Positions 6,354 through 13,112 of a stretch of DNA of 22,020 bases are shown here, one piece after another. The stretch's first letter is position 1. The number at the start of each line of letters is the position of its first letter. The notes below the pieces were generated by a model. It searched no databases. It was not told the origin of the DNA and worked only from the letters and a program-made list of their open reading frames with translations. Origin of the DNA: Burkholderiales bacterium (GTDB lineage: Bacteria > Pseudomonadota > Gammaproteobacteria > Burkholderiales > Usitatibacteraceae); the NCBI GenBank assembly GCA_025350945.1, contig JANXWW010000382.1, forward strand, positions 1 through 22,020, written 5' to 3'. Made by a program: the position numbers and the translations under genes.

Positions 6354-7473
6354 GTGCCGCAACTCTTGTGCCGACAAGGCTCATGGGCACATCGTCGCGT
6401 GCGGTAGGGATGGCGCGGCCGCTCGCCTGATCAAATAGCGTAACTTCACCTGCATCAAACGTTAAGCCCACCTGATCGCCGCGCGCTGCATGTACGCCCA
6501 CATCCACTTTGGCGCGCACCGTGCTCCCCGCTGCGGTGTTCAAGGTGATGATTTGGCAGTTACCCAAATATTCTACGCCCACCACCTCGGCACGAAAAAC
6601 TGAATCGTCGGTCAAGCGCACATGTTCTGGGCGCACCCCGTAAAGCAAGGAGCGCGTTGAGACATCATCACAAACAGCTGACAGTGGCAGCTTTGCTGTA
6701 CCGATATTCAATGTTGTTTCACCGCGTGCGAGTGCTGCGGTGGTGGGGATGAAATTCATCGATGGTGAACCCATAAAATCGGCAACAAAAACAGTTGCAG
6801 GGCGTTCGTAAATTTCTTGCGGTGCGCCCAGTTGTTCAATAACGCCTTGATTCATGATGGCGATTTTGTCCGCCATCGACATCGCTTCACGCTGATCGTG
6901 GGTGACGTAAACGGTGGTAGCACTGAGGCGATCATGCAAGGCGCGCAACTCAGCGCACATGATCTCGCGAAATTCTGTATCTAGCGCACCCAGAGGCTCG
7001 TCCATCATGAAGGCCATGGGCTGCCGCACAATGGCACGCCCCAATGCAACACGCTGGCGATCTCCGCTGGTCAATCCGGAAACCGATTGATCCAGCATTG
7101 CCGTGATGTGCAATGTTTTCGCGGCCTGCGCCACACGCTCACGAATTTCCGCGCGCGGCATGCCTTGCGAGACCAAGGGAAATGCGATGTTCTGGCGCAC
7201 AGTCATGTGGGGATACAACGCAAACATCTGAAACACGAAAGCAATATCACGCGCCGATGCACGTTTGAAGGTGACATTCTCCCGGCCAAGATAAATCTCA
7301 CCGGAAGTGGGAAGCTCCAGCCCCGCAATCATTCGCAAGGTGGTGGTCTTACCGCAACCCGATGGGCCCAGCAAACAAAAAAACTCTCCATCGTTAACCG
7401 TAAAGGTGGAGTCCTTTACTGCCGTGAATTCGGCAAAGGCTTTGTGCAAATTTTGAACGCGAATTTCAGCCAT
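6346..7473 (-). CDS. ABC importer ATPase, MalK-like, with degenerate signature motif
   Basis: First of the two ATPase subunits, 375 residues. Walker A GPSGCGKTT (36-44), Q-loop FQMFALYPH (Q82), Walker B MAFMMDEP (D158, E159) and the switch region YVTHDQ (H192) are intact. The ABC signature, however, reads LTSGDRQR (134-141) where LSGGQxQR is expected. A C-terminal regulatory domain with GVRPEHVRLTDD follows from about residue 240. The start ATG at 7473 follows the small membrane protein gene after 5 bp, and the stop overlaps the next ATPase gene. Pairs of unlike MalK-type ATPases are also found in the rhizobial glycerol importer GlpSTPQUV, which has a comparable gene set; that parallel is from memory. 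Confidence 0.92.
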   Translation of the reverse strand: MAEIRVQNLHKAFAEFTAVKDSTFTVNDGEFFCLLGPSGCGKTTTLRMIAGLELPTSGEIYLGRENVTFKRASARDIAFVFQMFALYPHMTVRQNIAFPLVSQGMPRAEIRERVAQAAKTLHITAMLDQSVSGLTSGDRQRVALGRAIVRQPMAFMMDEPLGALDTEFREIMCAELRALHDRLSATTVYVTHDQREAMSMADKIAIMNQGVIEQLGAPQEIYERPATVFVADFMGSPSMNFIPTTAALARGETTLNIGTAKLPLSAVCDDVSTRSLLYGVRPEHVRLTDDSVFRAEVVGVEYLGNCQIITLNTAAGSTVRAKVDVGVHAARGDQVGLTFDAGEVTLFDQASGRAIPTARDDVPMSLVGTRVAAHG

Positions 7474-7478
7474 GATGT

Positions 7479-7703
7479 CTACTGTGGGAATTTCGAGACG
7501 ATCATGAACATGACAGTGCCCGCCAGCATGGTCACGAACGACCAGGTGTACAGCACCATTGCAAACGGTTGTAGCAACATAAGAATGCCCAGACCAATGA
7601 CAGCGCAGGCGATGAGTTCAAGCGGCCCGCGACGCAACCAAGTGGGCCAGACGCGGGGTTTCGTATTGTTAGCAACAGAAGATTTGGGCGCTTGATCAGT
7701 CAT
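7479..7703 (-). CDS. Small two-helix membrane protein of the ABC operon, unknown function
   Basis: A 74-residue protein with a basic, Pro-containing N-terminus (TKPRVWPTWLRRGP). Two hydrophobic segments follow, about residues 28-50 (LELIACAVIGLGILMLLQPF) and 54-70 (WSFVTMLAGTVMFMIV), with a short SKFPQ tail. I do not recognise a named family. The gene sits between the second permease (21 bp upstream) and the first ATPase (5 bp downstream), so it is very probably co-translated with the transporter. A small membrane protein (GlpU) is also encoded in the glycerol ABC operon of Rhizobium leguminosarum, so this may be a functional counterpart. I cannot claim homology from the sequence. The coding call rests on position, tight spacing and membrane character. 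Confidence 0.8.
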   Translation of the reverse strand: MTDQAPKSSVANNTKPRVWPTWLRRGPLELIACAVIGLGILMLLQPFAMVLYTWSFVTMLAGTVMFMIVSKFPQ

Positions 7704-7724
7704 GATGTGAGGGAATACAGGGCG

Positions 7725-8681
7725 TTATTTACGGACGGCACCGAAGGTAATGCCGCGCAAAAGATGCTTGCGCAGAAGAACGGTAAAAATCAGAATCGGC
7801 ACCAGAAATAAGGTGGTACCTGCGGCCACCGCAGGCCAGTCCATACCGCCTTCGCCAATAATGATCGGGATAAACGGTGGTGCAGTCTGCGCTTCACCAG
7901 AGGTGAGCAGCACCGCAAACGCGTATTCATTCCACGCAAAGATCAGACAGAAAATCGCGGTTGCCACAATGCCGGTGGTGGCTTGCGGCAATACGACTTT
8001 ACGAAACGCTTGCAGGCGCGTGTAACCATCGACCATTGCCGCTTCTTCATATTCCCTGGGGATTTCGTCAATGAATCCTTTGAGCAACCACACAGCAAGT
8101 GAAACGTTGACGGCGCTGTAAAGTAAAATCATACCCAGACGCGTATCAGAAAGCCCCAACTCGCGATACATCAGATAAATTGGGATGGCCACCGCAATGG
8201 GCGGCATCATGCGTGTGGACAAAATGAAGAACAGCAGGTCATCTTTGAGTGGCACCTTGAAGCGCGAGAACGCGTATGCCGCCATGACGCCGAAGCCCAC
8301 CGATAAAAGCGTGGAGCCAAACGCGATGATGAGTGAATTGGTAAATCGCGGAACGAAATTGGATGGCCCGGCAACCACCATTTTTTGCTCCCGCGCGATC
8401 TGTTCACAGGTGCCGTTTGCGGGTGGCAAACTGGCGATGTATTCAGGGGTCTGGCGAGAGCGGGTGGTGAACAAGTTGCAATATCCTTCCACCGATGGGC
8501 TGAACACCACTTTGGGCGGATAGCTGATGGCATCTGCGGGTGTTTTGAAGCCCGTCATAATGATCCACGCGAGCGGAATAATGGTGACCAGCGCATAGAG
8601 AGCCACCACCACGCCTGCAAACCAGCGCGTCCCGCTAGTGGGCTCCACCACGGAATGCGCAGTACTGATTCCTTGGCTCAT
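7725..8681 (-). CDS. Carbohydrate ABC importer permease, MalG-like
   Basis: Inner-membrane permease subunit of 318 residues with about six helices. The EAA loop that docks the ATPase is EAAMVDGYTRLQAFRKVVLPQ (from residue 213). The C-terminus RKHLLRGITFGAVRK (preceded by a Phe-Thr-Val-Leu-Leu helix end) is typical of MalG-type proteins (usual ending GLTxGAVKG). I chose ATG 8681, which gives MSQGISTAHS. The frame is open further to 8768, but that would overlap the preceding permease by 80 bases. The loop after helix 1 (about residues 46-115) is roughly 70 residues, longer than usual, and carries two cysteines (C68, C92). The gene begins 7 bp after the preceding permease stop. Confidence 0.92.
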   Translation of the reverse strand: MSQGISTAHSVVEPTSGTRWFAGVVVALYALVTIIPLAWIIMTGFKTPADAISYPPKVVFSPSVEGYCNLFTTRSRQTPEYIASLPPANGTCEQIAREQKMVVAGPSNFVPRFTNSLIIAFGSTLLSVGFGVMAAYAFSRFKVPLKDDLLFFILSTRMMPPIAVAIPIYLMYRELGLSDTRLGMILLYSAVNVSLAVWLLKGFIDEIPREYEEAAMVDGYTRLQAFRKVVLPQATTGIVATAIFCLIFAWNEYAFAVLLTSGEAQTAPPFIPIIIGEGGMDWPAVAAGTTLFLVPILIFTVLLRKHLLRGITFGAVRK

Positions 8682-8688
8682 GATAGTT

Positions 8689-9642
8689 CTATCGACTCTT
8701 GATGTGGTTGAGGGCTTTGACATAAATGTTGGCCAGCCCGAATACGGCGACAAACAAAATGATGGCAAATGCAGATGAATAACCGGTGCGCCACTTCTCG
8801 AAAGCTTCCCGCTTGAGCGTGATGGACGCCACTTCTGTGGTCGATCCTGGGCCGCCTGAGGTTAGCAGATTGACCATGTCAAACATCTTGAAATTTTCAA
8901 TGCCGCGAAACAATATCGCCAGCATGATGAAGGGCAGCACCATTGGCAGCGTGACCGACCAAAATTGCCGCCACTTTGAGGCGCGATCCACTTCGGCGGC
9001 CTCGTAAATATAGTCAGGAATTGAGCGCAACCCCGCCAGACAAATCAGCATGACATAGGGCGTCCACATCCACGTATCAACAATAATAATGGCCCAAGGT
9101 GCGAGTGACACTTCGCCCAGCATCGAAAAAGAGGAGGGCGACACCCCGGTCAAAAATGCCGCAACCGCGTTGAATAATCCAGTTTGCGGTTGATATAAAA
9201 ATGCCCAGAAATTACCCACGACTGCGGGGGACAACATCATGGGAATCAAAATGAGTGTTGTCCAAAAACCGTGACCGCGAAACTTACGGTCTATCAGATA
9301 TGCCAGCGTGAAACCGATCAGAGTTTGCAGTGTGATCGTCCAGAACACAAAGTGAGCCGTGGTTTGCATGGCAGCCCAAATGTCAGGGTCGGTCAGCACA
9401 GAAACGTAATTATCAATGCCTACGCCGCTTACTTCCGCGTTCGGACGGTTGGCGCGAAAGTTGGTGAAAGAAAGCTTGATCGTCCAAATCAGCGGGAAGA
9501 TGTTGATGGCCAGCAACAACAGCATGGTCGGGCCGACAAATATCCACGCAATCCAGCGATCCGATAGACCACGCATGCGCATGGCGATGGGCGCAGGCGT
9601 CGCTTGTGCAAGTCGCTTTGCCAAAGGTGAAGTAATAGACAT
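8689..9642 (-). CDS. Carbohydrate ABC importer permease, MalF-like
   Basis: Inner-membrane permease subunit of 317 residues. The N-terminal cytoplasmic tail (1-30) leads into helix 1 (WIAWIFVGPTMLLLLAINIF), and about six helices are predicted. The ATPase-docking EAA loop is EAAEVDRASKWRQFWSVTLP (from residue 214). The short N-terminus and six-helix layout match the sugar permeases of the CUT1 class; it lacks the large periplasmic domain of E. coli MalF. The start ATG at 9642 has only a weak ribosome-binding site. It lies 101 bp after the binding-protein gene, and a GC-rich hairpin occupies the gap. Confidence 0.92.
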   Translation of the reverse strand: MSITSPLAKRLAQATPAPIAMRMRGLSDRWIAWIFVGPTMLLLLAINIFPLIWTIKLSFTNFRANRPNAEVSGVGIDNYVSVLTDPDIWAAMQTTAHFVFWTITLQTLIGFTLAYLIDRKFRGHGFWTTLILIPMMLSPAVVGNFWAFLYQPQTGLFNAVAAFLTGVSPSSFSMLGEVSLAPWAIIIVDTWMWTPYVMLICLAGLRSIPDYIYEAAEVDRASKWRQFWSVTLPMVLPFIMLAILFRGIENFKMFDMVNLLTSGGPGSTTEVASITLKREAFEKWRTGYSSAFAIILFVAVFGLANIYVKALNHIKSR

Positions 9643-9678
9643 TTGCGCTTCAGAAGTAGAGGGGAAGAGGCCGCCATG

Positions 9679-9702
9679 CCCCGGCCTGCAATCAGGGCGG
9701 GG
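9679..9702 (-). terminator. GC-rich intercistronic hairpin between binding protein and permease genes
   Basis: The arms 9679-9687 and 9694-9702 pair over 8 of 9 positions around a 6-base loop. They fall between the stop of the binding-protein gene and the first permease gene. No T-run follows in the direction of transcription, so full termination is unlikely. Hairpins at this position in ABC operons often protect the upstream mRNA or reduce read-through, so that binding protein is made in excess. That function is inferred here. Confidence 0.5.
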
Positions 9703-9743
9703 TCACTTTCAATGAATCGTCACGGCGGCTTTTAACGTCAACG

Positions 9744-11084
9744 TTACTTGCCCTTGCCGTCATCCTTGAAGATTTTCTTCCAATCCGCCACCAGTGCATC
9801 AAGGGCTTCTTTGGCCGTACCTTTGTCTGCCACCACAAAGTCATGCACGCGTTTTTGCTCGGCGAGCATCAACTGTGCATAGGAGGGTTCTGCCCAAAAA
9901 TCCACCACCATGTTCATCGAATCCTGGAAGGCCGCTGCATACGGTGCGCTCTGCAAATAGCCGGCATCTTTTAGCACCGCATTGTGGGCTGATGATCCGC
10001 CAATGGCTTGCCACTTTTTCTGAACTGCTGGCGACGCAAACCATTTGATGTATTGCAGCGCTTCGCTTCGGTTGGGCGAATACGACACGACAGAAATTCC
10101 CTGACCACCAAGTTGCACACCCTTGGTTTTTTCCGATGGGTTTGCGAAGTAGCCAATCTTGGCACCACCGACATTAGGATCCTTGTCAAGTCCGGGGAAG
10201 AATGCAAACCAATTCATCATCATCGCGACTTGACCGGATTTAAACGCGTCCAGTCCCTCGCCCATGTAAGCGTTTGTTAGTCCAGGCGGAGTGCTGCCTT
10301 TGTAGAGTGCTTTGTAAAATTCGAGCGCTTTAATTGCTTCTGCCGAGTTAACAAAACCATCCAATGCATACGCCTTCTTGGGATCCTGATACTGGAAGCC
10401 AAATGGATACAACACATTGCTCACCCCCATGGTGATGCCCTCAGAGCCGCGCTCTGTAAAGATATAAGCGCCGTACACTTTTTTGCCATCAATCATGCGG
10501 CCCTGGAAGAATTCAGAAACCTGTTTAAACTCACTCCATGTTTTTGGCGGGGCGAGATCGCGGCTGTATTTTTTCTTGAATTCGGCTTGAATCTCTGGCT
10601 TGCCAAACCAGTCTTTACGATAAGTCCAGCCGACCGCGTCAGCCATCGCTGGCAATGCCCAGTAGTTCGGTGTGTTCTTCGGCCACTCTGCATAGCCGGT
10701 CACGGTGGCCGGTGCGAAATCACTCATCTTGATGCCTTCTTTCGCGAAGAAATCATTGAGCTTGACGTAATGGCCGCTCTCCGCCGATCCGCCGATCCAC
10801 TGGCTGTCGCCGATAATTAAATCGCATAATTTGCCTTTGGAATTAAGTTCGTTAAGCATGCGATCTGCAAAGTTTGTCCACGGTACGAACTCGAATTTCA
10901 TCTTGACCTTGCTTTGAGCCGTAAAGTCTTTGGATAGCTCGACCAGCGCGTTGGCTGGGTCCCATGCGGCCCAGCACAGGGTGATCGTTTTTTCCTGGGC
11001 TTGCGTAGTTGTAGCACCCAGGCTGAGCGCTGAAGCTAACGCGATCAATGCCATTACAGACATTTTATTCAACATCGTTTTCAT
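9744..11084 (-). CDS. Periplasmic carbohydrate-binding protein of the ABC importer (SBP family 1)
   Basis: Extracellular solute-binding protein of 446 residues, MalE-like class, which sets the importer's substrate specificity. Residues 1-29 form a Sec signal peptide: Lys-containing start, hydrophobic core MALIALASALSLG, and cleavage after TQA. There is no lipobox cysteine, so the mature protein should be soluble in the periplasm. The mature chain begins QEKTITLCWAAWDPANALVEL and ends with a Lys-rich tail. The ATG at 11084 has an excellent ribosome-binding site (GAGGAGAA, 6 bases away), the best in this operon, consistent with high expression. The substrate cannot be read from the sequence. 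The dhaKL genes in the operon point to dihydroxyacetone or a related small ketose or polyol. Confidence 0.92.
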   Translation of the reverse strand: MKTMLNKMSVMALIALASALSLGATTTQAQEKTITLCWAAWDPANALVELSKDFTAQSKVKMKFEFVPWTNFADRMLNELNSKGKLCDLIIGDSQWIGGSAESGHYVKLNDFFAKEGIKMSDFAPATVTGYAEWPKNTPNYWALPAMADAVGWTYRKDWFGKPEIQAEFKKKYSRDLAPPKTWSEFKQVSEFFQGRMIDGKKVYGAYIFTERGSEGITMGVSNVLYPFGFQYQDPKKAYALDGFVNSAEAIKALEFYKALYKGSTPPGLTNAYMGEGLDAFKSGQVAMMMNWFAFFPGLDKDPNVGGAKIGYFANPSEKTKGVQLGGQGISVVSYSPNRSEALQYIKWFASPAVQKKWQAIGGSSAHNAVLKDAGYLQSAPYAAAFQDSMNMVVDFWAEPSYAQLMLAEQKRVHDFVVADKGTAKEALDALVADWKKIFKDDGKGK

Positions 11085-11178
11085 GAATTATTCTCCTCGA
11101 AAGTTTTTAATATGGCTATACATGTCCAACACACATCAAAACGCTCACCACCACCACCACCACCACCTCAGCACTAAA
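11085..11178 (-). promoter_or_regulatory. Leader and likely promoter region of the ABC-dhaLK operon
   Basis: The 94 bp between the regulator's stop codon and the binding-protein start hold the ribosome-binding site GAGGAGAA (+ strand 11091-11098). Upstream, an A/T-rich stretch on the minus strand (TATAGCCATATTAA) could supply a -10 box. No convincing -35 box or LacI-type palindrome with a central CG was seen. The far end is occupied by a (CAC)7 trinucleotide run. Transcription may also read through from the regulator gene. Confidence 0.4.
11146..11166. repeat. (CAC)7 trinucleotide microsatellite
   Basis: Seven uninterrupted CAC units on the + strand, or (GTG)7 in the direction of the operon. 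The tract starts 62 bp upstream of the binding-protein start codon and ends 12 bp after the regulator's stop codon. It lies outside all coding frames I support. Slippage here would change spacing upstream of the operon's likely promoter by multiples of three. Confidence 0.9.
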
Positions 11179-12216
11179 TCAATGCAAATTTTCTGCTGTC
11201 AGAATTTCAACCCGTGGCTGCGCTACTTTAAGTGCGCCACGCACGTTTTCGCACATTCCGCGCAATGCACGCGCGGCGGTGAGAACACAATAGTGGATGT
11301 CCTGGTGCAGAACATACGACACTGAACCATTAATCAGCATTCTTTGGTGGAGTGCGGTAAACCCATGCACCACCAGGCCAGACTGCTGGCTCACGCCAAA
11401 GTCATCCAGAGCGCCGACAACACCCGCAGTGCCCTGTCCAACCAGATACGCACCCGCCAAACGAGTTGTGTCGATCTGGGTGCGAAGTATTAAACCAAGT
11501 GCTGTTCGCATACCTGCATCGTCCGCCGGTAAGTCAAGATGTCGGCTAACCTGAAGTAGAGGAAAGCGCTCTTCCAGCACTTGTGAAAAGCCGATGCGCC
11601 GCTCAATCTCTCCCGACATTCGCGTTGCCTGCGATAGCAACAGCAGGGTATCGCGACCCTGTGGCGCGGCCATGCGAGCCAGCAACAAACCTGCTGTGCG
11701 TCCTGCTGCCCGGTTATCCGCGCCCACATACGCGGACCGCATGGAGCCCGCCACATCAGACAGCAGGGTGACCACATGCACCCCGGCACGCACCTTTTCG
11801 TTGATCGCTAATTTAATGGCGGGTAAATCCGGTGCGACTACCACCATGCCATCGCAATTGGATATTTGTGCAAGCTCCGCCGCAAATTGTGCCGGGTCAT
11901 CGGTATTGAGGCGGTAGGTGATTTCAGTAATGTGCTGGTGTCGGAATTCCCCCGCAGCTTGCGCTATCAAGCGCTCCACCAGATCGAAAAAATCTGAATT
12001 ACCAGCGGGCATCACATAGGCGAAGCGAAAATTTTCCTTTTGCCGTGGACGCCCTCGCACAACAGTAGGTTCTCCCAGTGCTTTAACGGCGGTCATAACT
12101 TTTTGCATGGTTTCCGCATTGACGCCAGGTCGACTATTGAGCACCCGATCAACGGTGGCTGTACCTACACCTGCATGTCGTGCGATATCGGCAATCGTGG
12201 CATTTGGGCTAAACAT
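11179..12216 (-). CDS. LacI-family transcriptional regulator
   Basis: DNA-binding regulator of 345 residues. The N-terminal helix-turn-helix is ATIADIARHAGVGTATVDRVLN (about residues 6-27), followed by a hinge rich in Arg (VVRGRPRQKENF). From residue 63 on is a periplasmic-binding-protein-like sensor domain (FAYVMPAGNSDFFDLVERLI onward). This type binds a sugar or sugar phosphate. It is on the same strand directly upstream of the importer genes (94 bp), so it is the obvious local regulator, and the pathway substrate or product is its likely effector. The ATG at 12216 is the family start; the upstream sequence is A/T-rich without a Shine-Dalgarno sequence. Confidence 0.92.
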   Translation of the reverse strand: MFSPNATIADIARHAGVGTATVDRVLNSRPGVNAETMQKVMTAVKALGEPTVVRGRPRQKENFRFAYVMPAGNSDFFDLVERLIAQAAGEFRHQHITEITYRLNTDDPAQFAAELAQISNCDGMVVVAPDLPAIKLAINEKVRAGVHVVTLLSDVAGSMRSAYVGADNRAAGRTAGLLLARMAAPQGRDTLLLLSQATRMSGEIERRIGFSQVLEERFPLLQVSRHLDLPADDAGMRTALGLILRTQIDTTRLAGAYLVGQGTAGVVGALDDFGVSQQSGLVVHGFTALHQRMLINGSVSYVLHQDIHYCVLTAARALRGMCENVRGALKVAQPRVEILTAENLH

Positions 12217-12244
12217 TTTTATGATTAACTTGATATTTAGTTAT

Positions 12245-12300
12245 TTGATTTAATTTATATTAACACAATCAATAATTAAATCAATCAAATTTTATTGATT
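12245..12300. promoter_or_regulatory. A/T-rich region with two interleaved inverted repeats upstream of the LacI gene
   Basis: TTGATTTAATT (12245-12255) is perfectly inverted as AATTAAATCAA (12274-12284), an 11-bp arm pair with 18 bases between. Interleaved with it, AATCAATAA (12267-12275) is inverted as TTATTGATT (12292-12300), a 9-bp pair with 16 bases between. Both share the half-site TTGATT/AATCAA. They lie 29-84 bp upstream of the regulator's start codon in strongly A/T-rich DNA. They could be operators for the regulator itself or for another dimeric protein. They lack the central CG usual in LacI-family operators. Confidence 0.45.
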
Positions 12301-12451
12301 CCAATGGATAGCAGTCAAACCTCGATGAAGTAGCATCGTTGAGTTCATTCGCTTTGCGCAATACCTTGTAAACTCCGACTTGGTCATTATTTAGAAAAGC
12401 ATGCGAGAAAATTCCAAAATCGTGAAATCGCGTCAATCCATAGGAGATACC
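12301..12451 (+). promoter_or_regulatory. Leader region of the lemA-TPM cluster
   Basis: This stretch separates the divergent regulator gene from lemA. A possible promoter is TTGTAA (12366-12371) with 16 bases to TATTTA (12388-12393); both boxes are imperfect. The ribosome-binding site GGAG at 12443-12446 precedes the ATG at 12452. That decides the start, because an in-frame ATG at 12401 has no such signal. Nothing else is recognisable here. Confidence 0.35.
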
Positions 12452-13075
12452 ATGCGTAAAATTTTTGTTTTGTTCGGTGTTGTGTTGGCGATGTTGCTTT
12501 CTGGCTGTGGCTATAACGATATTCAGGTTAAAGATGAGGGCGTGAAAAAGGCGTGGGCGGAAGTATTGAATCAATATCAGCGTCGCGCTGATTTGATCCC
12601 GAATTTGGTTTCTACCGTGCAAGGTTATGCGCAGCAGGAAAAGGATGTGCTGCTCGGCGTGACCGAAGCGCGCTCAAAAGTGGGCTCGATGCAGTTGACC
12701 GCTGACGCATTGAATGATCCGAAAGCCGTGCAAAACTTTCAAAAAGCGCAAGGTGATTTGAGCAGCGCGTTGTCACGTTTATTGGTGGTGTCAGAAAATT
12801 ATCCGCAACTAAAATCGGATGCAAATTTCCGTGAGCTGCAGTCGCAATTGGAAGGCACTGAAAACCGCATTACCGTGGCGCGCAATCGTTTCACCGAAGC
12901 TGTTTCGGCTTACAACATTTTGATTCGCAGTATCCCTTCAAACTTGACAGCGATGGTCATGGGCTACAAGGAAAAGGCGCAATTCACGGTAGAAAACGAG
13001 AAAGCCATTTCGACTGCGCCTAAAGTGGATTTCGGTGCCAAGTCAACACCTGCTCCCGCACCTGCAAAGCAGTAG
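12452..13075 (+). CDS. lemA: LemA-family lipoprotein
   Basis: A 207-residue LemA-family protein. The N-terminus MRKIFVLFGVVLAMLLSGCG has a lipoprotein signal with the acylated Cys at residue 19, so the protein should be membrane-anchored in the cell envelope. The conserved LemA stretches are VKKAWAEVLNQYQRRADLIPNL (32-53), VTEARSKVGS, and ENRITVARNRFTEAVSAYN. The body is a four-helix bundle, mostly alpha, with an Ala/Pro-rich C-terminus. The molecular role of LemA proteins is not settled. The start at 12452 is chosen because it gives the lipoprotein signal and follows GGAG. The next two genes encode TPM-domain proteins, the usual partners of lemA. Confidence 0.93.
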   Translation: MRKIFVLFGVVLAMLLSGCGYNDIQVKDEGVKKAWAEVLNQYQRRADLIPNLVSTVQGYAQQEKDVLLGVTEARSKVGSMQLTADALNDPKAVQNFQKAQGDLSSALSRLLVVSENYPQLKSDANFRELQSQLEGTENRITVARNRFTEAVSAYNILIRSIPSNLTAMVMGYKEKAQFTVENEKAISTAPKVDFGAKSTPAPAPAKQ

Positions 13076-13112
13076 GGTTATCGCTGCGGCATCGTCACGA
13101 GATCTTCTTCAC

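Noticed and set aside
3663..11084. Naming the transporter as the glycerol importer GlpSTPQUV
   Set aside because: The gene set is similar (two ATPases, two permeases, small membrane protein, binding protein), but the gene order differs, the binding protein is shorter than I recall for GlpV, glpD is absent and dhaLK is present. It is kept as an alternative substrate only.
10930..11325. Rightward frame encoding seven consecutive histidines, which could be read as a polyhistidine tag from vector contamination
   Set aside because: The histidines are the (CAC)7 microsatellite read in one frame. The flanks are the promoter region and two genuine genes of the operon on the other strand, with no vector-like sequence.
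13035..13112. Extended N-terminus of the first TPM protein starting inside lemA
   Set aside because: It would place 26 polar residues before the signal peptide. The start at 13113 gives a normal signal sequence.
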